Positions 30,303 to 41,952 are shown, counted from the first letter of the stretch. The stretch is 64,000 bases of DNA from Peromyscus leucopus (GCF_004664715.2 NC_051065.1:146029987-146093986), one strand, 5' to 3'. Program-made: numbers and translations. Notes: generated by a model from the sequence alone, not told the origin.

Positions 30303-30419
30303 GGGGCAGGGGCAGTGGATCACCGCTGTGATAAACCTGACTGCCTGGTGTTCTTAGCCTTTGAACCAAGTTTGCCTTTAGAACCTGGAAGCATTTGAAA
30401 CTTTAAACTAGAAAAACTC

Positions 30420-31345
30420 TAGAATATTGGGAACGGACTTTAATGTGCCATCCTGGAGGGAGTTTAGAAGACCAGAATGCCAAAAGAAATCCAGGCAATG
30501 GAGGTCCCTCTGGTGAGGTTTCAGAGATGAACATGGACTTTATCAGAAACTGGCTGGAGTCTATTTATGTTGCATTGTGGCAAAGAATCTGGCTGTAATC
30601 TACCCATGATTTGAGAATGTGAGTGAGGCTGAATCAAAAGTAATGGACTAATCTGTTTGACAGAGGAAATTTCCAAGCAAGGTAACATTCAGACTGTGTC
30701 AGGGTTACTGCTTATGGCCCTTATCCAGTGTGGGGGAGGGGGAAGGGAGCGAGACCCTTGTACCAAGGAGCACAGTAGAAAAGGTGCCACCCACTGAAGG
30801 CTCCACCTTGTGAAAACTCATTTGAGTAGTAAAAGCCTAAAGTAAGAACGCAGCTGAAGAGGTTCCCGGTCCAAAAGAGGCCCCTTAGGGAAATGTCACC
30901 CAGAGTGACACGCAGAAGCTGATAGACAGTGGTCCCATGAGGCCAGGCTGCACCTTGAGCCTGCAGCGGAACTCAGTAGTGTCATCCACATGGTACTGTT
31001 TGGCAGGCATGGAACCTGCCTAGTAAAGGGATTGTACAGGCTTGCGCCAAGGTTCTAGAGAGCCACTAAGGACAAGCAATGTGTGTCAGGGTTAGAGTCC
31101 CAGCCAGGAGACTCTGAGAGACCATCAGGTGAAACTGTGAAGGTGAAGGATGCTGAGTGTGCCAGCGCAGAGACAGACACTTGTTGACGAAAGCTGTGAT
31201 GTTACCAGAGTTTTGAGGGTCAGAGCCTGACCTCTGGACACCTTAACGATCTGGACCTGGGCACCTGCTCAGTAGGCCAATTAAACCGGTAAGTCATATT
31301 GAAAAGCAGAAAAACAGGAGATTCATTCAGTGGGGTTACTGGAAG
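30420..31345 (+). repeat. Dispersed repeat, family D, copy 2
   Basis: Longest family D copy. 30770-31160 parallels 3725-4150. 31255-31400 parallels 35975-36090 (AGTAGGCCAATTAAACCGG versus AATAGGCCAATTAAACAG; GATTCATTCAGTGGGG versus GATTCAGTGTGGCC). Family unknown to me. Confidence 0.6.
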
Positions 31346-31432
31346 ATCAAAGAGATCCAGTGACTCCCCAGGTCCATCTTTGCATTCCTGAGGATGTAGG
31401 CTTATTTCTTTGTAAATTGTATTTGTTGATTC

Positions 31433-31435
<3 letters not shown>

Positions 31436-31489
<54 letters not shown>
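31436..31489. repeat. (CA)n microsatellite
   Basis: Pure CA run. Confidence 0.98.
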
Positions 31490-31490
<1 letters not shown>

Positions 31491-31650
31491 GTGTGCGCAT
31501 ATGCTGCAGAATGCATGTGGAGGTCAGAGGACATCTTATAGGAACTGATTTTCTCCTTCTACGGTGTGGGTCCCGGTACCTGTCTCAAATTGTCAGGCTC
31601 GGTGGCCACCACCATTACCCACTGAGCCATCTTGCCAGCGCTGTTTTTAC
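31490..31650 (-). mobile_element. B3/B2-related SINE
   Basis: GCATGTGGAGGTCAGAGGAC, GTGTGGGTCCCGGTACC, TACCCACTGAGCCATCTTGCC. Confidence 0.8.
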
Positions 31651-31843
31651 TTTATTTTATTGAGGTGTTGGTGAAATGGAGAGCAGGGGCAGTAGGTACT
31701 CTTGACGAAGCCATCTCCCCAGCCCTAAAGTGGCCATTTAAAAACTTTAACACACACAGATGCATAAACAAACCTTGACCTTGTTCTCTAAGTAGTCAAA
31801 GTCTTGAAAAGAAAAATTAGCAGGAAGCACAGGCAATAATCTT

Positions 31844-31996
31844 TTTTTTTTTTTGTTTTCCGAGACAGGGTTTCTCTCTGTAGCTTTGCGCTTTCCTGGA
31901 ACTCACTGTAGCCCAGGCTGCCTCGAACTCACAGAGATCCTCCTGGCTCTGCCTCCCGAGTGCTGGGATTAAAGGCGTGCACCACCACCGCCCGGC
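31844..31996 (-). mobile_element. B1 SINE with target duplication
   Basis: Poly-T, CCGAGACAGGGTTTCTCTC to GCGTGCACCACCACCGCCC. AGGCAATAATCTT on both sides. Confidence 0.95.
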
Positions 31997-32044
31997 AAGG
32001 CAATAATCTTGATAATTAAAATGTGTATACGCCTTCCCCATGGG

Positions 32045-32395
32045 GGCCTGGTACTCAGCGGCTGCAAACAGCAGTCTCTTGGGAAGTGTGTGCAGCCTGT
32101 TGCACGAGGCTACGGAATAAGGACGTGATCAAGGCTCTGCAGAGAGGCCAGTTCAGATTCTCAGCTGCCAGATGATCCACATCTCAAAGAAGTGGGACTT
32201 CACCAAGCTTAATGCCGATGAACTTGAAGACATGGCCGCTGAGAAGCGGGTGCATTCCTGATGGCTGTGGGGTCAAATACATCCCCAATCTCGTGCCCTG
32301 GACAAGTGGCAGGCCATGCATTCCTGAGGGCTTTCACAGTACTCTCCTGTCCCCTACCAAGTCATGTTCAGTAATAAATCTCAAATACAGTCTAA
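32045..32395 (+). pseudogene. Ribosomal protein L10 processed pseudogene, 5'-truncated
   Basis: Without introns, the sequence resembles the C-terminal third of RPL10: stretches equivalent to IHISKKW.FTK.NADE.EDM.AEKR and [12 protein letters not shown] are recognisable. The frame shifts between AEKR and IPDGCG. Upstream there is a deletion around the region matching GAFGKPQGT, and a stop precedes it. An AATAAA-like tail and A-rich stretch (32370-32440) follow. This is the footprint of L1-mediated retroposition with 5' truncation. It cannot make L10. Confidence 0.8.
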
Positions 32396-32584
32396 ATAAA
32401 ATAAAATGTACATACACAAAAAATTAGATGTTAAAATATACAGTCTCATAACAGTGTTTACAAAACAAAAAAAAACTTTATTATCTCAATAGCAAACCTA
32501 GTCCATCTGAACGTTGACAAAACATGGATATTTCATATGGACAGGGCCCAGAAATCATTCAAAAGTATCTTGACATACAGATCA

Positions 32585-33010
32585 ATCATCTTTTAAATGT
32601 TTGTCTTAAGCTTGCCTGGCAAGAAGTGTTTAAAAAAAATCTCTGAGCGTTTTTGGACAATTCGGTCATCTCTGAGTGTGGGCGATAGGCACTTCCTCCA
32701 GCTGCATGCGGCTCTGGGGGATGTCTACCTTTCCACAACACTTCCTTTTTCCTGTCTCTTTCTTTCAGATGCTGCCAGAACCTCGGTAGCTTTTTCTGGT
32801 ACTTTGGGCTCCTTTCTCTTCCTGCCATGGCAGCCATTTGTCTGCCCCGTGGCTGGCTGGCTGCCACATGACAGACCTCCATGCCAGTTTAACTCGGACT
32901 GCCTGACTTTCTCTCTCCTATCTTCCTCCTCTAGGCTGTTACCAAGAGTTACACGTGGCTTACTCTGGGATTTTTCTTTTAGTCTCTTAATAAAATTGAC
33001 CTTGAATTAA
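32585..33010 (+). mobile_element. Possible LTR remnant
   Basis: The end AGTCTCTTAATAAAATTGACC plus CTTGAATT looks like an LTR polyadenylation/U5 edge. No coding potential recognised. Confidence 0.35.
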
Positions 33011-33450
33011 AAAAATTTAAGTAAGATGTTAGATACCCCACTTGTAAATCCTGTAACAAGATTTCCTCAGCCTCCGTTTCCAGAATTAACACTGGAGAGT
33101 GTCAGACTGTCACACCGTTCCCCACCTATCACATCAGACTGAGTTGGAAGTCCCATCAATGACGCCAGACTCAGTTACCACCCGCTTTAGGAGAAAAGTC
33201 CAGTGAACTTCTCACCCTGGTGTGCTTGCTGGCCCGGTCTGGGTTACCTCACACCTTTGGCATAACTAGGAGTTACTTTGGTTTGCTCACCTGTCACTTA
33301 CTCTTTCCAACAGTCGACACCGTCCGGTCTGACTGAGGCAACGTCCCAGCTACCAGTTTTGGGGTTTGGTTCTTTTCTTTTAAGTCTCAAGTTTTACAGT
33401 TGACTATTAAATTTCTATATTTTAATTAACCTTTTTTTCCCAAAGGAAGA

Positions 33451-33510
<60 letters not shown>

Positions 33511-34084
33511 CCGAAGCCCAGTTCTATGTTAGCAGTCAGAGCAGACTCTACTCAGGCCATGCCTGTCTGCAGCTGGGTCTCCCAGCTCCCACACAGCTGA
33601 TTCTTCACACTAGCCACAGGCTGACAGATTCCAAGCTGTCAGGGACTCCCCATGACCCCCCATATGGTGGTCACACATTAACTTACCAGGCCTCCTCTTT
33701 CCCACTTTCTCCACACCTTCAAAGCCATACATTCTTTTCTCAAATGCAAAACTCCCGCCCTTCCCCGTGGCTACCCAGGAATCAGACAACCTGTTTGCAG
33801 GCATGTTTGATGGATGACTCACCAACCATGGGACATGGAACCACCTCCCTTCCTAAGAAAACTGAAAGAAGCTTACATTCTTCCACTTGGGCGTACTCCT
33901 CAGAGCGCCCCACCCCCACCCCCGCCATGCTACCTGGCTGGCACTGGGGCTTGAAATCTCCTCAAAACCCTTGCCATGTTGCCCCCCTGTGACATTCACA
34001 TATCTTCTAGCAAACCTCTTACCCAAAAGACAGTCTGTCTCAGTGTCCCCTTACACCCCAAACTCAAGACTGTGGAATATTCCT
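33011..34084. other. Unassigned intergenic sequence with (GA)n
   Basis: A pure GA run occupies 33453-33509. The rest shows no exon or SINE I can name. Confidence 0.5.
33453..33509. repeat. (GA)n microsatellite
   Basis: About 28 GA units. Confidence 0.98.
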
Positions 34085-34405
34085 TTACACTGTGTGAATA
34101 TAAGTCACTGTGATGGGTTTAATAAAGAAGCTGACTTATAGTTAGGCAGGATAAGATTAGTCAGGAAAATCAGACTAAGAGGGCACTGGGAAGAAGGAGG
34201 AGGAGTCTCAGGGATCATGAGGAGATGCAGAGAGAAGGAAGATGAATGGGCCATGCTAAAGAAGGTACCGCCACATGGCAGAGAGTAAATAAGAAATATG
34301 GGTTAATTTAAGTTGTAAGAGCTAGTTAGTAACAAGTCTAAGCTATTGGTCAAACATTTATAATTAATTATAAGTCTCTGTGTGGTTATTTGAAGAGTAT
34401 CTGGC
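34085..34405 (+). mobile_element. LTR-like repeat, family B, copy 4
   Basis: GGGTTTAATAAAGAAGCTGAC, TATGGGTTAATTTAAGTTG, TATAAGTCTCTGTGTGG. Confidence 0.7.
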
Positions 34406-34569
34406 AAGACAGAAAAATATGCCTTCAAAAGACTTTTCACTATATGTATTAATAGAGCCCCAAATCATTCCTAAACTTCTGCATTCATGAATACACATGC
34501 ACACATCTCAAATTAAGTATGCCAAAAATAGTAATTTTAAGTGTTCAATGGTTTTAAAAAATATTCAAG

Positions 34570-34727
34570 AGGCTAGAGAGGTAGCTTATTGGTTAATAGC
34601 ACTTGCTGCTCTTTCAGAGGACCCAAGTTCTTTGTCCAGTATCCATATAGGGCACCACAAAACCTCTGTCTTCAGCTCTAGGGGATCCAATGCCCTCTTC
34701 TGAACTCCATGAGCATACACACCCATG

Positions 34728-34777
<50 letters not shown>

Positions 34778-34810
34778 ACATGTGAAGAAAAATAATAAAC
34801 TTAAAACTGA
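34570..34810 (+). mobile_element. B2 SINE with (GT)n expansion
   Basis: GGCTAGAGAGGTAGCTTATTGG to AATAATAAACTTAAAAC, with a GT run at 34732-34776. Confidence 0.85.
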
Positions 34811-35414
34811 AGTGACCAGAGATTTGCAGCTCAGTTGTTTTCAGAAAGTCTAGGAGCAAATTAATTTTTGCCCCATGCAAATTAATTAACTATCCTAAGT
34901 TTACAAAAGGTTAGTCAACTAGAATTTTCCCTAGGGAGCATCAGGATGGTACAGATTTATTGTTTCCATGGTTACACAAATCACAATAGAGACCACAACA
35001 ACCCATTTCTCTGTCTCAAATGGTTCAACAGGACTCCAAGGGCTCAACAGAGCAGAGCCCTAAAAGACCAACATACTTCAACTTTCCCTGTAATATGGTA
35101 GGTGCCCAAATAGTTCAAGAGGACTCCTAATGTGATCAAAGAGCTGCCAAAATAACAAGGATTGTCATACACAGAGCATAGTAGCCAAAATATCTCAGCA
35201 AAACCTCAGTGATATAGAACTCCCAATGACAAAGCTAGTCACCAAAAAACAGTTGCGGAAATGGTACCAAAAAACCCCAAACAGCTCAAAGGGACCCCAA
35301 ACTACAAGAAGACAAACACTACCAGGGAGAAGCCCACCAAAGGCCAAAGTTTCTCAAGAGTCCAAAAGAAAATCAAAACACCTGTTTTTCTACCAAATAG
35401 AGGAAAAAGAAACT
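34811..35414. other. Unassigned intergenic sequence, A-rich
   Basis: Repeated short motifs such as CAAAGNGNCCCCAAA and CAACAGGACTCCAAGGG suggest a degenerate low-complexity tract (35020-35360). No gene recognised. Confidence 0.45.
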
Positions 35415-35762
35415 ATTAGGCAGAGTTCTTCATCGGGACCTCTGGCTCCCAATAACCACTCAGAGACTTACATGCTCAGCCGACAGCTTAGGCTTGTTAC
35501 TAACTAGTTCTTACATCTTAAATTAACCCATATTATCTATACTCTGCCATGTGGCAGCACCTTTTTTCAACATGGCATATTCATCTCCTACTCCCTCTAC
35601 ATCTGGCTGGTGACTCCCATGACTCTGCCCTTCTTCCCAGCCTCCTCTTAGTTTGACTCTACCACCTAACCTCTTCCTGTCTAGCTATTGGCCAGTCAGA
35701 TCTTTTATTAAACCAATCAGAAGGTGCCTTGGCAAAAACACATCTTCACAGTATCCAAGAAG
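35415..35762 (-). mobile_element. LTR-like repeat, family B, copy 5
   Basis: Antisense: TTAAATTAACCCATATTATC, CTAGCTATTGGCCAGTCAG, TTTTATTAAACCAATCAGAAGG. Confidence 0.75.
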
Positions 35763-35849
35763 ATTATTCCATAACAAAAACTGATAGCAAATGAAGTGGG
35801 AAGGTGAGAAAATCTCTGAAATAAGATGGTTCCAGAAGCTGTGTGGGAC

Positions 35850-36425
35850 TAGATCATGTTTCTTCTCTGTCTGGGGTCAAGTGGCTAATGCCAAAAATGT
35901 CTTTTCTCTGGCCATGGCTAATTAGAGCCTGAGCCATGACAGCCCTAACAACCCAGGCTTGTCTATCCATCTTCAATAGGCCAATTAAACAGACAAGTAA
36001 TAGTGAAGTGCAGGAAGGGGAGGTTGATTCAGTGTGGCCACATTGGGAAGAAGAGCAAAGAGTTCCAGGGACACCCAAGTCTATTTTTGTGGTCCTGATG
36101 TGAGGGTCAGATTTAAGTAGAGAAGCAAGGTCCTGCTCAGGATGTCCCGTCCATCACTGACAAATCATCATCTCCAATCTCCCCTGCAAGGTGGTTTGAC
36201 AAGTTGTCAGAACTGTGTGAAATCTCTTTCCCAGAAACACATTCCTCCTCCGGCTGGCACCAGGCTTCAGTCTTTCTTCTCAGACATGAGATTCCTGGGA
36301 AATTCCAATTTCTTGGGGAGCCATTATTTATATTCAATAGCCAAAGAGAGGGGCAAAGTGTCAGTGTCTTTAGAAATCTTCGTTCCTATCAGAAAGGTTA
36401 CACAGACATGAGGAGGGGCTGGATC
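35850..36425 (+). repeat. Dispersed repeat, family D, copy 3
   Basis: 35975-36090 matches 31255-31400. 36115-36385 matches 45955-46110 (AGATTCCTGGGAAATTCCAATTTCTTGG). Confidence 0.6.
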
Positions 36426-36949
36426 GGGAGGCCCTGAGTGCTACAAGCAGCACTGGGTAGGGCGAGGCTACCCAAGTCTTTTGGAGCCTCATGAACCCTT
36501 GACACCAGGTACAGAGATGCAGGAGTTGGTGTCTGCCAGACTGAGCTTCAGTCTTGCTTTGGTCTGATCATTCCCTGCTATGTCCCCATTCCTCCTTTGC
36601 AAGTGGAATATTCATTATATGCCACGTATACTGAAGCTTGTAACTGTTTTTTTTATTGTATAGGAGCTCACAGTTCAGAGAACAGATTTTGGACTTTTGA
36701 AAAGTATTGGGATTCTTACAGACTATGGGGACGTTTAGTGATGAATTGAATTTACCATATAAAATGGCTTTGTGATTATAGGGACAAAGATGGAAGGTTA
36801 TGGCTTAAAAGCGGTATGTCTGGGTGTCATTTTGTCGAGGGGTGGACTTGTAATGGCCGACATTGAACTTGATAAGATCTAGACTTCCCTTAAGAGAAAA
36901 ATCTCTGAGTATATTCTTGAGAGAGTTTTCAGACTGGATTAACTGAGGT
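36426..36949. other. Unassigned intergenic sequence
   Basis: No clear SINE or exon; may be part of the flanking old repeats. Confidence 0.45.
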
Positions 36950-37322
36950 GCTGTGGCGGTTTGAACGAGAAGGTCTCCCATAGGCTGAGGTATTTGAATA
37001 CCCAGTCTCCAGCAGGGGGGTACTGTTTGAGGAGGGCTAAGAGGTGTGGCCTCACTAAAGGAAGTATGTCACGGTTCAAGGGGCCGGCTTTGAGGTTTAA
37101 AAGTCACACACTATTCCCAGTACTCCCCACTTCCTGATCGGAGTTCATGATGTGAGTCCTGGTTCTCAGCTTCCGTCTCTGGCAGTCGTGTCTGCTGTCT
37201 ACGGCCACACTGCCTCTGCCCTGCCAGACCCTAACCCTAACACAACCCCCACAAACCCTTGTGTCTACAAGTTGCCTTGGTCACGGTGTTTTATCACAGC
37301 AACAGAAATGTAATTAATACAG
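36950..37322 (+). repeat. Rodent dispersed repeat, family E
   Basis: GGTCTCCCATAGGCTGAGGTATTTGAATACC and GTGTTTTATCACAGCAACAG are recognisable from rodent genomes, but I do not know the name. Confidence 0.55.
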
Positions 37323-37464
37323 GCAGGGAGACCTTCCCTAAATATGGGGGACAACGTCCCATGGGCTGGGGGCTGGACAGAGCACCCACCTCCTTCTGCT
37401 CCCTGACAGCATGAGCAGTGTGACTGGCCACCTTCCCTGTCGTGATAAGCACATCCTCTTGAAA

Positions 37465-37605
37465 TGTAAGCCCTTGGCAATGCAAAAAGTGACTCACATA
37501 CCTTATGAGCCAGCAATTCCATTAGCCGGTATAGACTCAAGAGTCAAAAACAAGTTCACACAAAAACTTGTGCATGGAAGAATGCTTATAGATAGCATTA
37601 TGGTT
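37465..37605 (+). mobile_element. Old LINE-1 (L1M-type) ORF2 3' part, piece 1
   Basis: CTTATGAGCCAGCAATTCCATTAG followed by CACAAAAACTTGTGCATGG and ATAGATAGCATTATGG match the 3' end of old mammalian L1 ORF2. It resumes at 38590. Confidence 0.75.
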
Positions 37606-37667
37606 TCCTTTTTTAAAGTTTTTTGCTTAGCTGTACAGGGATTGAACATGGGACCTTATGTATGCTG

Positions 37668-38005
37668 GGTATCACAGTTTTTGTCAACTTGACATAAACC
37701 TAGACATGCATGGGAAAAGGAATCTCAACAACTCCAGAGTTGTTTCCATCAGTTGGGTCTGTGGGACATTTTCTTAACTGCTAACTGATGTAGAAGGGTC
37801 CAGCCCACCGCAGGGAGGCCCGGGTGCAGGGGGCCTGGGCTGGATAAGGAAGGTAGCTGAACCAGCCATGGGAAGCAAACCCGTAGGCAGCATTGTCGCG
37901 GGTCTTCGTTTCGGTTCCTGCCTGTAGTTCCCCCCTTGGCTTCCCTTTCCTACCTCATGTTTTTTGTCATGGTGTTTACCACAGCCACAAAAGACAAACC
38001 AGGGC
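37668..38005 (+). repeat. Rodent dispersed repeat, family A, inserted in the L1
   Basis: TTGTCAACTTGACATAAACC, AACTGATGTAGAAGGGTCCAGCCC, TCATGGTGTTTACCACAGCC. Confidence 0.7.
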
Positions 38006-38034
38006 ACGAAGCAAGCACTCTACCACTGGCCTGT

Positions 38035-38580
38035 TGTTGAGGAATATTTGCTTAAATGTGAAGATGTGTCTTTGCCAAGGCGCCTTCTGACTGCTTTATT
38101 AAAGAGCTGACTGGCCAATAGCTAGGCGGGAAGAGGTTACTCGGGACTTCTGGGGACAGAGAGGACTATAGGAAGAAGAGAGACAGAGTTGCCAGCCAGA
38201 CTCAGAGGAAACAGGAGGTGCAAGATGGAAGAGAGTTACCGGGCCGGAGGCGGTGCACGCCTTTAATCCCAGCACTCGGGAGGCAGAGCCAGGCGGATCT
38301 CTGTGAGTTCGAGGCCAGCCTGGGCTACCAAGTGAGTTCCAGGAAAGGTGCAAAGCTACACAGAGAAACCCTGTCTTGAAAAACCAAAAAAGAAAGAAAA
38401 AAAAGATGGAAGAGAGTTAACATCACATGGCAGCACATAGATTAATATAAACAGGTTAACTTAAGTTATAAGAGCTAGTAGAGACAAGCCTATGCTAAAG
38501 GCTGACCTTTCATAACTAATACAAGTCTCCCTGTTGTTATTTGGGAGCTGGCTAGTAAGACAGAGAAAGACTCATTACAG
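38035..38580 (+). mobile_element. LTR-like repeat, family B, copy 6, with nested B1
   Basis: TTTATTAAAGAGCTGACTGGCC, AATAGCTAGGCGGGAAG, GGTTAACTTAAGTTATAAGAGC, TTATTTGGGAGCTGGCTAG. It is interrupted at 38241-38405. Confidence 0.75.
38241..38403 (+). mobile_element. B1 SINE nested in family B, with target duplication
   Basis: GGGCCGGAGGCGGTGCACGCC to AAACCAAAAAAG. AGATGGAAGAGAGTTA on both sides. Confidence 0.96.
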
Positions 38581-38589
38581 CCTATAGCC

Positions 38590-38680
38590 CCAGCCCTTTG
38601 ATAGTATTATGGGTAAACAAAATTAAGTATCCACACAATGGAATATTATTCATGCATAAGAAGGAATGGAGTTCTGAGGC
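38590..38680 (+). mobile_element. Old LINE-1, piece 2
   Basis: AAGTATCCACACAATGGAATATTATTCATGC is the downstream L1 motif that should follow piece 1. Confidence 0.75.
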
Positions 38681-38783
38681 TGAACCCAGGGCCTAAAGCG
38701 TGTAAGGTTAAGTGCTCCATTACCAAGCTGTATCCTTGGACAATTTACCTAGCAAATGTAAGGTTCTAGGCTCTCTCCCAATA

Positions 38784-38784
38784 C

Positions 38785-38824
<40 letters not shown>

Positions 38825-38922
38825 ACACATACATACACATACACACACATATACATCACATACCACACACCACACACATACACACACATATACATCACAC
38901 ACCACACACCACACACCACACA

Positions 38923-38961
<39 letters not shown>

Positions 38962-38979
38962 TCACACACCACACACACA

Positions 38980-39036
<57 letters not shown>
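38784..39036. repeat. Long compound (CA)n satellite with higher-order unit
   Basis: CA runs interspersed with ACATATACATCACAYACCACAC, which recurs three times (about 38847, 38886 and 38952). Confidence 0.97.
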
Positions 39037-39037
<1 letters not shown>

Positions 39038-39745
39038 GAGCTCTTCCATCTGAAGTGGAAGTTGGCACAGTCTTAAGGAAGGTATTAAGTGATGAAGTAG
39101 GAGTCTGGAAGCCACCCAAGTCCCAACTGCCACCTAACAAGTGAGGTAAAGGAATGCACCAACCAAACAGAGCTGAAGCCTCGCATGGTTGCTAAAAGAG
39201 CCAAAGGAAAAGTCCATTGCCCAGAGGAGACTTGTCGCAGACCCAGAGCAGATAGATGGCAGACACCAGAAGGCATCCACATGCCTGACAGAGGCCCTGC
39301 TCCCTGCAACAGGACAGAACTTTTATAAAGACCCAGACGTGGACCTCAGAATACTCACAGTGACCCAAGGTAGAAAGACATCAGTCACAACAAAGGCGCC
39401 ACCAACAGCCTCCCCGTCATAAGAATGAGCACCAAAACAAGACAGCATTTGCCTCCACTGAAGCTGCCAGGAAGGGTTTTTAATATGGAAAGTCTAGGGA
39501 CACCGAGTGCTGCTGCTATGCAGATGGTAGCATTGGGAACTGGTACAGCCACTCTGGGAGGCGACTTGCTGGCGTCTGTCCAGGAGAGGTACACAGCCCA
39601 TGAGTCAGCAAGTCCTGGTCCTGGTTTCCATTGCAGACACACCCCGAGTGTACAGGGAACAGTGTGTTTATGGAACACGGGAAGCCGCGCGAAAGGTTGG
39701 GAGAAGCCTCAGTGTTCATGAATATTCGAACACCTAAAAAGCCTC
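39037..39745. other. Unassigned intergenic sequence
   Basis: 39460-39760 (GCAGATGGTAGCATTGGGAAC, CAGCCACTCTGGGAGG) may be another L1-like piece. No gene recognised. Confidence 0.4.
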
Positions 39746-39825
39746 TACACAGAGTAGGTCAGGTGGAGGCCGAGGGTTAGGAGTTCAAAGCTAGGTTCAT
39801 AGCAAGTTTGAAGGCAGCCAGGCTA

Positions 39826-39898
39826 CAAAAAGAAAAAAGAAAAGAAAAGAAAAAGAAAAAGGAAGAAAGAAAAGAAAAAGAAAAAGAAAGAGAAAAAG
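39826..39898. repeat. (AAAAG)n purine tract
   Basis: Imperfect AAAAG/AAAG units following a B1-like fragment (39755-39825). Confidence 0.9.
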
Positions 39899-40224
39899 GG
39901 TCTACAAATGTTCTCTGACAAAGTGAGTCGTTCTGGGTATAAAGCAACATGAACTACAGGACATAAAACTGGATTTTTAGAAGGAATCTAGAAGAGTACA
40001 ACTTGTGTATCATTCATGATCAAAAGAATACAAGTGCCCTGGGGCCCTTGAATTCCCACTAGACCAATAAAAGAAAAGACTTTTTCTATGATTGGTTTGG
40101 TTTGTTTGTCTTGTTTTTGGGGTTTTTTGTTGTTGTTATTGTTGTTTGGTTGTTTGGTTAGTTGGTTGGTATTCAGTTTGGGGGTTTTTTTGTTTGTTTG
40201 TTTTTGTATGTTTGTTTTGGTTTT

Positions 40225-40366
40225 GGTTTTTTGAGACAGGGTTCCTCTGTGTATCCCTAGCTGTCATGGAACTCTCTGTAGACCAGGCTGGCCTCAAACT
40301 CAGAGATCCGACTGCCTCTACCTCCCCAGTGCTGAGATTAAAGATGTGCACCACCATTGCCTAGCT
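40225..40366 (-). mobile_element. B1 SINE
   Basis: TTTGAGACAGGGTTCCTCTG, GACCAGGCTGGCCTCAAAC, ATGTGCACCACCATTGCC; preceded by a T/G-rich tail (40095-40222). Confidence 0.93.
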
Positions 40367-40384
40367 GATTCTCAGCATTTCTAT

Positions 40385-40525
40385 GGCAGCTCACAACCAT
40401 CCATAACTCAGTTCCAGGGGACAGACACTCTCTTCTGGATCTAAGCACACTATGCATGCACGTGACGCCCGAACATAGATGCAGGCCAAATATTCATACA
40501 AATAAAATAAATAACTTTACATTTT
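40385..40525 (+). mobile_element. B2 SINE 3' fragment
   Basis: GGCAGCTCACAACCATCC to AAATAAAATAAATAAC. Confidence 0.75.
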
Positions 40526-40612
40526 TAAAGGATATCTTTTTAATTTTTTGATTGTTTAATAAAATATACAACATATCTTGATCACATCTACTCCAACTAC
40601 TTCCTCCTACAC

Positions 40613-40651
<39 letters not shown>
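40613..40651. repeat. (CA)n microsatellite
   Basis: Pure CA run. Confidence 0.97.
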
Positions 40652-40654
<3 letters not shown>

Positions 40655-40774
40655 TCATGTCCTTTCTTTTTTCCTTTTTTTTTTAACCACTGAGCCCAGT
40701 TAGTGCTACCTACTGGAATGTTGACTAGTTTTATAGCTGTGATCTTACATAGTGAGTACACAGCGCAAAGACCA

Positions 40775-40970
40775 TATGTGGTGGTTTGATTGAGAATGTC
40801 CCTTCTCTCCCTCCCTCCCTCTGATGCCTATGGATCAGGATACAAAGCTCTAAGCTACTGCTCCAATGCTATGCCTGTCTGCTTCCCACCATGATGATCC
40901 TGGACTAACCTTCTAAAACTGTAAGCAAGACCCCAACTAAATACTTTATTTTGTAGTAGTTGCTGTCTTA
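40775..40970 (+). repeat. Rodent dispersed repeat, family E end
   Basis: GTGGTGGTTTGATTGAGAATG, CTTCCCACCATGATGATCC, AACTGTAAGCAAGACCC. Confidence 0.55.
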
Positions 40971-41345
40971 GTTAGGGTTTCTGTTGCTGTGGAGAGACAC
41001 CATGACCATGGCAACTCTTATAAGGGAAAACATTTCATTGGGGTGGCTTACATTTTCACAGGTTTAGTCCATTATCGTCATGGTGGGACATGGTGGTGTG
41101 CAGGCAGACATGGTGCTGGAGAAGGAGCTGACAGTTCTACATCTTGATCCACAGACAACAGGAAGTGGTCTGAGTGTCACCGTGAACAAAGCTTGAGCAA
41201 AGGAGACCTCAAAGCCCACCCCCACAGTGACATACTTCCTCCAACAAGACCACGCCTACTCCAACAAAGCCATGCTTTCTAACAATGCAACTCCCTATGA
41301 GCTGATGGGGGCCGAGGACATTCAAACTAGCACAGCCGCCTTGGT
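40971..41345 (+). repeat. Rodent dispersed repeat (unnamed)
   Basis: TTAGTTAGGGTTTCTGTTGC, GAGACACCATGACCATGGCAAC, GGCAGACATGGTGCTGGAG, CTAACAATGCAACTCCCTATG. Very common in rodent genomes. Confidence 0.7.
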
Positions 41346-41709
41346 CATGGTGTCTCTTCACAGCAGAACAGTAAGACACCATGCCGTGTCCAGAAGAGAG
41401 CATTTCACCACGCTCCTCCCCCTCCCCCAGCTCTTACGTTCTTTCTGTCTCCTCTCCTGGGATGTTCCCTGAGCCCCTGGGGGAGAGGTAATTCAACTGT
41501 CTCGTTTAGGGCTGAACTCGCCACGGTCACTCATTCTCTACACTCTGACCACTTCCAAAGCGCTGCATTAACTGCTGCCCACTGCAAAACAAAGCTTCTG
41601 TGGCCAAGGTTGAGGCCATCAGCACCCATTCCACGTGTATAATCATAAAATTCAGCAGTTTGACAACAAGCAACAGGCTGCCTCTAGGGTTTATGGACTC
41701 CCAAGCAAC

Positions 41710-41747
41710 AGCTTTTAATCTTATTTTAGTTTTATTATTTATTTGCA

Positions 41748-41802
<55 letters not shown>

Positions 41803-41952
41803 TCTGTATGTGTGAGCACAGGCATACAAGAGCATAACTTTTGGAAGTGGGCTTTCTTCTCCGACCGTGGATCCTGGGGATCGAACTCTGGTCGTCATGC
41901 TTGTTCTGCAAGCACCGTAACCAGGGAGGCGGCCACCTCACTGGTCCCTGGC
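41710..41952 (-). mobile_element. B3-related SINE with (GT)n
   Basis: GT run 41750-41801, then GATCCTGGGGATCGAACTCTG, GCAAGCACCGTAACC. Confidence 0.8.

Noticed and set aside
37226..37241. CCCTAACCCTAAC, telomere-like
   Set aside because: Only two units inside a dispersed repeat; not an interstitial telomere.
38720..39133. 137-codon Cys/Val-rich open frame
   Set aside because: Translation of the CA/GT microsatellite.
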